This document shows, in pieces, positions 1-11,400 of a stretch of 64,000 nt of DNA. The stretch's first letter is position 1; each line of letters starts with the position of its first letter. The position numbers and the translations under genes were made by a program. This DNA is from Limnoperna fortunei (lineage: Eukaryota > Mollusca > Bivalvia > Mytilida > Modiolidae): positions 59,759,522 to 59,823,521 of the forward strand of contig OX104117.1 in NCBI GenBank assembly GCA_944474755.1, written 5' to 3'. A model generated the notes under the pieces. That model searched no databases and was not told the origin of the DNA. It saw nothing but the letters and a program-made list of their open reading frames with translations.

Positions 1-894
1 CAGGGCTCGCGTTGGAGGGCGACTCGGGCGAAGAAGTCGCCTTATTGTGGTCCCACTTCGCCGTCGATCGTCTTCAAAAGCGAAGTGAAGTCGCCCTTTC
101 ATTTTGTAGAATCGCCTAATGTCGTCTTTCAAATTTTATTCCCATTTTGGTAAGAAATCTTCATATTTTTGACACCGCGTATTGTTTATTTTGTTTACGC
201 GCCAAAGTTGAACTGGTACCCTTTTAACTTTTATTTGGTATATAAAGCGTAGGTTTAAAAAAGACCGGAAACCAGTTCAGAGCACAATAATGTGTGAAAA
301 TTTCTGGAGCGGATATGAATTTGGTGCCGGAGATTGCAGATAAGTGGTGAAATGAGTTTGCAATGATAGAAACGTAGTAAAAATAGTATTTTGGCAGTTA
401 CTTAAAACAAATTTAAGTTAAATATGTTTAAAAACAGTGAATTTTACAATTTTACATAATATATTATGTGTCACAATGATGTAATTTCCTACTTCTAGTT
501 CTAATAGTACTTCATTATAAATCAATCAAATTGTGTATCAATGACAAAGAAACATTTATTTAATGAACAGTTTTGTGACAGTTGATTCTTTTTTATTGTT
601 ATGTTTAATGCATGTGTTTTTAAAAATGTGTGAAATAAGTACACTGAATAGTTAATCAAATCTTTGATACTTTATTCTCAATAATTTAAACTGCTAAAAA
701 AACATATAACAATGGAAATGCAAATGCCAACACTTATTTAAGAAAAACTAAGTAAAGAGGACGCTGTCGCGACATATAATGCAACTTCTCCCTGTTGTCC
801 ACCCACTTCTCCCTGTTCTATCCTCACTTCTCCCTGTCAGCCACCCAAAAGAGAAGTGACTTCTCCCTATAATTTTGACCCAGCGTGAGCCCTG
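1..894. mobile_element. CAGG-terminus non-autonomous DNA transposon, copy A
   Basis: Starts at base 1 with CAGGGCTCGCGTTGG and ends at 894 with CCAGCGTGAGCCCTG, imperfect terminal inverted repeats (13 of 15 matching). Near the left end are several GAAGTCGCC motifs; near the right end are several ACTTCTCCCT motifs, likely subterminal repeats. The AT-rich interior has no long ORF. The left flank is outside the window, so a target-site duplication cannot be checked. Related copies are at 44371-45288 and 49834-50633. Confidence 0.8.
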
Positions 895-2453
895 TGCATA
901 TCAGTGTTCAAACATTAAGAAAGAATATACTTTTTCTATTTAAATTGATTGAAGAGTTTCTAAATTGGACTTCAAATTTGATATTAAAATGGGTTGTTCA
1001 GATCTAAATTTCAATCTCTAATGTTTTAGTTCTGTTTTACCTTATTTTCCTTTAAATGGATTATCACATATTAAAATTGTTATTTATTAGCATATACAAT
1101 GCTCATCATAAATTGGTTGACCAATATACCATATCCAAGTCAACCATGATAATTTGTCTACTTTTTGTCTCGCCTGCGACGAAAGTCGCTGGAGGCGAGA
1201 CATATGTATGGGAATCCGGCCGCAGTGGCATAAACACTTGGACATCTTGCTTCATATATTTGTAAGCCCAAGCCCTAGGTACATCAAATTTGGTCCAGAG
1301 GAAGCTTATGATGAGTACTTGCCAGTCAGTCACCTGTCACCTGACCTTGACCTCAATTTCATGGTCCAGCAACTACATTAAAGTTTTTGGGTTACGGCAG
1401 TTCCTCTGTTACCATGCATGGTAGGATGACAATATTTGGTATATAGGTTGCTGATGACTAGTACATGACTTTCTGGTAGGTCTCACCTGACCTTGACCTC
1501 AATTTCACGGTCCAGTGACTACGTTAAAGTTTTTGGGTTATGACAGTTCCTCTGTAACCACGCATGGTAGGATGACAATATTTGGTATATAGGTTGCTGA
1601 TGACTAATACATGATTGTCCGGTAGGTGTCACCTGACCTTGACCTCAATTTCTCGGTCTAGTGACTACGTTAAAGTTTTTGGGTATCAGCAGTTTCTGTA
1701 ACTATGCATGGTAGGATGACAATATTTGGTATATAGGTTGCTGATGACTAGTACATGACTGTCTGGTAGGTGCCCAAGCCCTAGGTCCATCAAATTTGGT
1801 CCAGAGGAAGCTTATGATGAGTACTTGCCAGTCAGTCACCTGTCACCTGACCTTGACCTCAATTTCATGGTCCAGTGACTACATTAAAGTTTTTGGGTTA
1901 CAGTTGTTCCTCTGTAACTATGCATGGTAGGATGACAATATTTGGTATATAGGTTGCTGATGACTAGTACATGACTGTCTGGTAGGTGTCACTTGACCTT
2001 GACCTCAATTTCACGGTCCAGCTACTACATTAAAGTTTTTGTATTAGGACAGTTCCTCTGTATGGTATGGTGACAATATTTAGTATACAGGCCGCTGCTG
2101 ATAACTAATGCTATTTACGTAATGCTTATGACACAATTTATTTTCGTTACTGATGCGGAATCCAGGCGAGACATTTTTCTGTGTCCACACTTGCTTCTTT
2201 GACATGAGACACTTTGGATTTAAACTTTGAACATTTCCAAGAGGGCTTTCTTTTAAAGAAACAAGAACAGCTTACATTTTCTTGAATAAATGAAGCAACT
2301 ACTGATTTAGATACATTTTTGATGTTATTATTACTGTTATTTTGTAATGTCTTGTTTGTCATTATTCTAATTCTGTGTTTGGTATGGCCATAATTATGTC
2401 AGTTTGTTCTAGTACATGTATTGTTTTTAGTCTCCCTTTCTTTGTTTACACAG
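895..2453. other. Upstream or intronic DNA of VWA3A with one repeat copy
   Basis: No further VWA3A exon could be supported here; an upstream exon would have to end with two bases of a split codon. The middle is a 146-bp-repeat element (1162-2191). The remainder is AT-rich sequence without recognised features. Confidence 0.5.
1162..2191 (+). mobile_element. Element with 146-bp internal repeats, copy 1
   Basis: Begins with a hairpin (GTCTCGCC...GGCGAGAC around GCGACGAAAGTCGC) and ends with GGCGAGAC then a tail, ttctgtgtccacacttg. Inside are tandem units of about 146 bp (a landmark motif recurs at 1421, 1567 and 1711). The head segment (cccaagccctaggtccatc) is reiterated at about 1770, showing internal rearrangement. 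No coding potential was recognised. Confidence 0.85.
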
Positions 2454-5400
2454 AGCTATAGAAGAGTTTACAAAGAGAATCAAATGGAACCTACAAGGAA
2501 GTAGAAGGGTAAGAGACAAATGCCTTAGTAGTTGGCTGTTTGCATTATTAATAGGTTGGTCCCGTTTTAACATCCAGTGAGCAATATTAAAGTTTGTTAT
2601 GGATGTCTATGAAGGGGTCTTCTTTTATTCTCAAAGAGTGTGGTACTACATAAGGCTTTCCCCATTGTAACCGGACAACCCCTCATCCAGAGGGCTTTCC
2701 ATGTCCATCACCCTTGAGAGCTCTTTGGTTGGAGCCATGTAAACTGTCATATTTTATTTATGACACAAGTTGAGTAGATGTTTTTCCAATTAAAATTACT
2801 TCCATACTATCAAACTAGATTTAAGCTATTTTACTGAAAAGTTATCTCATTGAAAGTTAATTGAAGTTATTTCACTGAAACAACACCGAAGTTTTACCAC
2901 TGAAAAGTAATCTCATTGAAAATTAATTGAAGTTATTTCACTGAAACAACACTTAAGTTGTACCATTGAAACTACACTAAAGTTGTACCAAAGAAACTAA
3001 AACAGTAAAGCTTTCATACAGAAACAACACTTACATGCAATGAAAGTGTGAAACTATGAGGAAATTTTCCCACTTAAGGTACACTGAAGTTGTCTATTTG
3101 AAATTACCTGTACACTGAAGTTGTGCAACTTAAACTGCATCAAAGTTGCCTCACTAAAACTACATTGAATGATATTGATTTTTGTCTCACCTGCGACGAA
3201 AGTCACTGCAGGCGAGACATATGTATGGGAATCCGGGGGCAGCGGCGGTGTAATCACTTGCTTCATATATTGGTAAGCTCAAGCCCTAGGTCCATCTAAT
3301 TTGGTCCAGAGGTAGCTTATGATAAGTACTTGCCAGTCAGTCACTTGTCACCTGACCTTGACCTCAATTTCACGGTCCAGCGACTGCATTAAAGCTTTTG
3401 GGTTACGGCAGTTCCTCTGTAACTACGCATGGTAGGATGACAATATTTGGTATATATGTTGCTGATGACTAGTACATGATTGTCTGGTAGGTGTCACCTG
3501 ACCTTGACCTCAATTTCACGGTCCAGCAACTATGTTAAAGTTTTTGGGTTACGGCTGTTCCTCTGCAACCATGCATGGTAGGATGACAATGTTTTTGGTA
3601 TATAGGTTGCTGGTGAATAGTACATGACTGTCAGGTAGGTGTCACCTGATCTTGTCCTCAATTTCACAGTCCAGCGACTGCGTTGAAGTTTTTGTATTAG
3701 GACAGTTCCTCTGTAACTATGCATGGTATGGTGACAATATTTGGTATACAGGCTGCAGCTGATAACTAATGCTATTTACGTAATGCTTATGACGAAATTT
3801 ATTTTCGTTACTGATGCGGAATGCAGGCAAGACGTGTCCGCACTTGTTTACCTTGATATTCATATAAAAGTTTGATATAGTATATAATTAATACCTTTTA
3901 AAACAATTGTGGTTCTTTTACAGATTTTTGGAAATCAGCGTGCCAAAAGACTAGCTGTTGTTGTGGACACATCAGATGCCAATGCTGGGTTTGGCAGACT
4001 TCAGACCTTACAAGAATCACTAATTGTAAGTATTTTGTTTCTAGGAATGTAAACACTATGAAAGATTATTTAATCACAGGTCATTCAAAAATTCCATTTT
4101 CATAGGTAATTGTTATAATTAGAAGACACCAATTAAATTAATCTTTGTGGTATAAAATAAAAACACTTTCAACAGAGAAAGTAACAAAAATGTACAATGT
4201 TTATTCAGTTTCAGAGATATAGTTATGTTTACGTTTTTTACAGCATTTATTGGATGAACAGCTGTCTAAAGCTAATTCTGTCTATCTGATGTCATTTGGA
4301 ACAGATGTTGACCCCCTGTGGCCAGTGTCCAGAGATGTTAATATTAGAATGTAAGTTTTTTAAATTAACACTGAAGCTCCTTACACCATTGGACTCCTTT
4401 AAACATGACCAATTAAAACAAAATCAGTAAAAAAGTTTATGAATAAAACTGAGTACAGTATCTGTAGTCGAGACAGAACTTAAACCAAAGCATTTACATG
4501 GGTTTAAATGGGTGGACAAAATTTGTTAAACTTTGTTTATGTGTTGTCAATATACATGAAAGTATATTTCAGAATTGTATTCTTTGTAATGAATGATGAA
4601 TATCCATATGTTTATGTGTTGATTTTTATAATATATTTGTTGTGCTAAAATGACAACCTGTTTTTTAAATAAAAGATATTTAATTAATGGACTTATCACA
4701 AATAATGTACAAGTTTGCTAATTTCAACAGTGTAGAGGAGGGAAAAGAATGGGTACTGAGACTGAGGCAGAGTGGAGGGTGCAACTTACTAAAGGCCATG
4801 AAACATATAATGAAGGTCAAGGACATTGATTCAGTGCTTCTTGTCTTAGGAAGTGTGTAAGTAAATATAAATAACCATGGCAGTACTGTTAGCATGGTCA
4901 TATATCTGAGAAGAACTGCTCTATGTATGACGCAATTGGAATGCACCACTGGAACAGATGCCTGTTTCATTATGACCAATACATGTTTGTTGATGGAAAG
5001 CAGATTTAACAAATATATATGTTAATATATTTCCCTGGGGCCTCGGTGGCCGAGTGGTCAAGGTAGTTCGTTTACTATTGATCACGTGGTCTGTCAACAC
5101 TGAGATTGCGGGTTCGATTCTCACTGCAGGCAGGGTGTACTCGACTCCCATCTTAATTGACAAGGATTGCCAGTTTTCCTACCGCAGGTCGGGGGTTCTC
5201 TCCGGGTACTCCGGCTTCCTCCCCCAATAAAAACTGGACGCCATGAAATAGCTGAAAAATTGCTGAAAGTGGCGTTAAAACACCATACAAACAAACAAAC
5301 AAACTATATTTCCCTGAATTAAGTACAAGTATTTTGTGTTCTAACTAAACATATGTTCCTTTTAAAATGATTTCTGTTTGGTGTAAAGTGCTTTAATACT

Positions 5401-8400
5401 TGTTTATTTCTAGGAACTGTTCCATTAAAGCATATACACCATGAAGGCACAGTGACATCTCTGCCATGGGTTGTACTGAAACATTCAAAAGTCATAAACT
5501 GGGTGGCCTCTATGAGTAGTTAGCCCAATTTTAAAGAGCCCTTTTCTGGGTACCATATATGTTTTCATGGAACATCCATAAATACTTTATTTTAAATTTT
5601 TGTTCTGAAAGATAAACTTGCTGGAAATTTAAAATGTTATATTCTTAATTTTAGACCAGACCAGACAACAGAAGTTTTGTGTGATTATGTTCACCAGATG
5701 GGAATAGGCAGACACATAGAACTGAACTGTGTGGCTTATGACTGTAGTAACCACATAACTAATGTAAGAAATCAATACTAGACACATAGAACTGAAGTGT
5801 GTGGCTTATGACTGTAGTAACCACATAACTAATGTAAGAAATCAATACTAGACACATAGAACTGAACTGTGTGGCTTATGACTGTAGTAACCACATAACC
5901 AATGTAAGAAATCAATACTAGATACATAGAACTGAACTGTGTGGCTTATGACTGTAGTAACCACATAACTAATGTAAGAAATCAATACTAGACACATAGA
6001 ACTGAAGTGTGTGGCTTATGACTGTAGTAACCACATAACTAATGTAAGAAATCAATACTAGACACATAGAACTGAACTGCGTGGCTTATGACTGTAGTAA
6101 CCACATAACCAATGTAAGAAATCAATACTAGATACATAGAACTGAACTGTGTGGCTTATGACTGTAGTAACCACATAACCAATGTAAGAAATCAATACTA
6201 GACACATAGAACTGAACTGCGTGGCTTATGACTGTAGTAACCACATAACTAATGTAAGAAATCAATACTAGATACATAGAACTGAACTGTGTGGCTTATG
6301 ACTGTAGTAACCACATAACTAATTTAAGAAATCAATACTAGACACATAGAACTGAACTGTGTGGCTTATGACTGTAGTAACCACATAACTAATTTAAGAA
6401 ATCAATACTAGACACATAGAACTGAACTGTGTGGCTTATGACTGTAGTAACCACATAACTAATTTAAGAAATCAATACTAGACACATAGAACTGAAGTGT
6501 GTGGCTTATGACTGTAGTAACCACATAACTAATGTAAGAAATCAATACTAGACACATAGAACTGAAGTGTGTGGCTTATGACTGTAGTAACCACATAACC
6601 AATGTAAGAAATCAATACTAGATACATAGAACTGAACTGTGTGGCTTATGACTGTAGTAACCACATAACTAATGTAAGAAATCAATACTAGACACATAGA
6701 ACTGAAGTGTGTGGCTTATGACTGTAGTAACCACATAACTAATGTAAGAAATCAATACTAGACACATAGAACTGAACTGCGTGGCTTATGACTGTAGTAA
6801 CCACATAACCAATGTAAGAAATCAATACTAGACACATAGAACTGAACTGTGTGGCTTATGACTGTAGTAACCACATAACCAATGTAAGAAATCAATACTA
6901 GACACATAGAACTGAACTGCATGGCTTATGACTGTAGTAACCACATAACTAATGTAAGAAATCAATACTAGATACATAGAACTGAACTGTGTGGCTTATG
7001 ACTGTAGTAACCACATAACTAATTTAAGAAATCAATACTAGATACATAGAACTGAACTGTGTGGCTTATGACTGTAGTAACCACATAACTAATTTAAGAA
7101 ATTAATACTAGACACATAGAACTGAACTGTGTGGCTTATGACTGTAGTAACCACATAACTAATTTAAGAAATCAATACTAGACACATAGAACTGAACTGT
7201 GTGGCTTATGACTGTAGTAACCACATAACTAATTTAAGAAATCAATACTAGACACATAGAACTGAAGTGTGGGGCTTATGACTGTAGTAACCACATAACT
7301 AATGTAAGAAATCAATACTAGACACATAGAACTGAAGTGTGTGGCTTATGACTGTAGTAACCACATAACCAATGTAAGAAATCAATACTAGATACATAGA
7401 ACTGAACTGTGTGGCTTATGACTGTAGTAACCACATAACTAATGTAAGAAATCAATACTAGACACATAGAACTGAAGTGTGTGGCTTATGACTGTAGTAA
7501 CCACATAACTAATGTAAGAAATCAATACTAGACACATAGAACTGAACTGCGTGGCTTATGACTGTAGTAACCACATAACCAATGTAAGAAATCAATACTA
7601 GATACATAGAACTGAACTGTGTGGCTTATGACTGTAGTAACCACATAACCAATGTAAGAAATCAATACTAGACACATAGAACTGAACTGCGTGGCTTATG
7701 ACTGTAGTAACCACATAACTAATGTAAGAAATCAATACTAGATACATAGAACTGAACTGTGTGGCTTATGACTGTATTAACCACATAACTAATTTAAGAA
7801 ATCAATACTAGACACATAGAACTGAACTGTGTGGCTTATGACTGTAGTAACCACATAACTAATTTAAGAAATCAATACTAGACACATAGAACTGAAGTGT
7901 GTGGCTTATGACTGTAGTAACCACATAACTAATGTAAGAAATCAATACTAGACACATAGAACTGAAGTGTGTGGCTTATGACTGTAGTAACCACATAACC
8001 AATGTAAGAAATCAATACTAGATACATAGAACTGAACTGTGTGGCTTATGACTGTAGTAACCACATAACTAATGTAAGAAATCAATACTAGACACATAGA
8101 ACTGAACTGCGTGGCTTATGACTGTAGTAACCACATAACCAATGTAAGAAATCAATACTAGATACATAGAACTGAACTGTGTGGCTTATGACTGTAGTAA
8201 CCACATAACCAATGTAAGAAATCAATACTAGACACATAGAACTGAACTGCATGGCTTATGACTGTAGTAACCACATAACTAATGTAAGAAATCAATACTA
8301 GATACATAGAACTGAACTGTGTGGCTTATGACTGTAGTAACCACATAACTAATTTAAGAAATCAATACTAGATACATAGAACTGAACTGTGTGGCTTATG

Positions 8401-11400
8401 ACTGTAGTAACCACATAACTAATTTAAGAAATCAATACTAGACACATAGAACTGAACTGTGTGGCTTATGACTGTAGTAACCACATAACTAATTTAAGAA
8501 ATCAATACTAGACACATAGAACTGAACTGTGTGGCTTATGACTGTAGTAACCACATAACTAATTTAAGAAATCAATACTAGACACATAGAACTGAAGTGT
8601 GGGGCTTATGACTGTAGTAACCACATAACTAATGTAAGAAATCAATACTAGACACATAGAACTGAAGTGTGTGGCTTATGACTGTAGTAACCACATAACT
8701 AATGTAAGAAATCAATACTAGATACATAGAACTGAACTGTGTGGCTTATGACTGTAGTAACCACATAACTAATGTAAGAAATCAATACTAGACACATAGA
8801 ACTGAAGTGTGTGGCTTATGACTGTAGTAACCACATAACTAATGTAAGAAATCAATACTAGACACATAGAACTGAACTGCGTGGCTTATGACTGTAGTAA
8901 CCACATAACCAATGTAAGAAATCAATACTAGATACATAGAACTGAACTGTGTGGCTTATGACTGTAGTAACCACATAACCAATGTAAGAAATCAATACTA
9001 GACACATAGAACTGAACTGCGTGGCTTATGACTGTAGTAACCACATAACTAATGTAAGAAATCAATACTAGATACATAGAACTGAACTGTGTGGCTTATG
9101 ACTGTATTAACCACATAACTAATTTAAGAAATCAATACTAGACACATAGAACTGAACTGTGTGGCTTATGACTGTAGTAACCACATAACTAATTTAAGAA
9201 ATCAATACTAGACACATAGAACTGAAGTGTGTGGCTTATGACTGTAGTAACCACATAACTAATGTAAGAAATCAATACTAGACACATAGAACTGAAGTGT
9301 GTGGCTTATGACTGTAGTAACCACATAACCAATGTAAGAAATCAATACTAGATACATAGAACTGAACTGTGTGGCTTATGACTGTAGTAACCACATAACT
9401 AATGTAAGAAATCAATACTAGACACATAGAACTGAACTGCGTGGCTTATGACTGTAGTAACCACATAACCAATGTAAGAAATCAATACTAGATACATAGA
9501 ACTGAACTGTGTGGCTTATGACTGTAGTAACCACATAACCAATGTAAGAAATCAATACTAGACACATAGAACTGAACTGCATGGCTTATGACTGTAGTAA
9601 CCACATAACTAATGTAAGAAATCAATACTAGATACATAGAACTGAACTGTGTGGCTTATGACTGTAGTAACCACATAACTAATTTAAGAAATCAATACTA
9701 GATACATAGAACTGAACTGTGTGGCTTATGACTGTAGTAACCACATAACTAATTTAAGAAATCAATACTAGACACATAGAACTGAACTGTGTGGCTTATG
9801 ACTGTAGTAACCACATAACTAATTTAAGAAATCAATACTAGACACATAGAACTGAACTGTGTGGCTTATGACTGTAGTAACCACATAACTAATTTAAGAA
9901 ATCAATACTAGACACATAGAACTGAAGTGTGGGGCTTATGACTGTAGTAACCACATAACTAATGTAAGAAATCAATACTAGACACATAGAACTGAAGTGT
10001 GTGGCTTATGACTGTAGTAACCACATAACCAATGTAAGAAATCAATACTAGATACATAGAACTGAACTGTGTGGCTTATGACTGTAGTAACCACATAACT
10101 AATGTAAGAAATCAATACTAGACACATAGAACTGAAGTGTGTGGCTTATGACTGTAGTAACCACATAACTAATGTAAGAAATCAATACTAGACACATAGA
10201 ACTGAACTGCGTGGCTTATGACTGTAGTAACCACATAACCAATGTAAGAAATCAATACTAGATACATAGAACTGAACTGTGTGGCTTATGACTGTAGTAA
10301 CCACATAACCAATGTAAGAAATCAATACTAGACACATAGAACTGAACTGCGTGGCTTATGACTGTAGTAACCACATAACTAATGTAAGAAATCAATACTA
10401 GATACATAGAACTGAACTGTGTGGCTTATGACTGTATTAACCACATAACTAATTTAAGAAATCAATACTAGACACATAGAACTGAACTGTGTGGCTTATG
10501 ACTGTAGTAACCACATAACTAATTTAAGAAATCAATACTAGACACATAGAACTGAAGTGTGTGGCTTATGACTGTAGTAACCACATAACCAATTTAAGAA
10601 ATCAATACTAGACACATAGAACTGAACTGTGTGGCTTATGACTGTAGTAACCACATAACTAATGTAAGAAATCAATACTAGACACATAGAACTGAAGTGT
10701 GTGGCTTATGACTGTAGTAACCACATAACCAATTTAAGAAATCAATACTAGACACATAGAACTGAACTGTGTGGCTTATGACTGTAGTAACCACATAACC
10801 AATGTAAGAAATCAATACTAGATACATAGAACTGAACTGTGTGGCTTATGACTGTAGTAACCACATAACTAATGTAAGAAATCAATACTAGACACATAGA
10901 ACTGAAGTGTGTGGCTTATGACTGTAGTAACCACATAACTAATGTAAGAAATCAATACTAGATACATAGAACTGAACTGTGTGGCTTATGACTGTAGTAA
11001 CCACATAACTAATGTAAGAAATCAATACTAGACACATAGAACTGAAGTGTGTGGCTTATGACTGTAGTAACCACATAACCAATGTAAGAAATCAATACTA
11101 GACACATAGAACTGAAGTGTGTGGCTTATGACTGTAGTAACCACATAACCAATGTAAGAAATCAATACTAGATACATAGAACTGAACTGTGTGGCTTATG
11201 ACTGTAGTAACCACATAACCAATGTAAGAAATCAATACTAGATACATAGAACTGAACTGTGTGGCTTATGACTGTAGTAACCACATAACTAATTTAAGAA
11301 ATCAATACTAGACACATAGAACTGAAGTGTGTGGCTTATGACTGTAGTAACCACATAACTAATGTAAGAAATCAATACTAGACACATAGAACTGAAGTGT

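Noticed and set aside
1056..1381. Overlapping 69-77 codon open frames at the element heads (also near 18397-18630 and 3054-3266)
   Set aside because: They arise from the GC-rich hairpin head of the 146-bp-repeat element, overlap on both strands, and have no protein-like composition.
5041..5120. Possible tRNA gene (A and B boxes present)
   Set aside because: The boxes belong to a dispersed SINE with a 3' body, (caaa)n tail and target duplication; no acceptor or anticodon stem was found.
4680..5163. Minus-strand open frames of 110 and 80 codons
   Set aside because: Antisense shadows of VWA3A exon 4 and of the SINE; no splice context or family resemblance.
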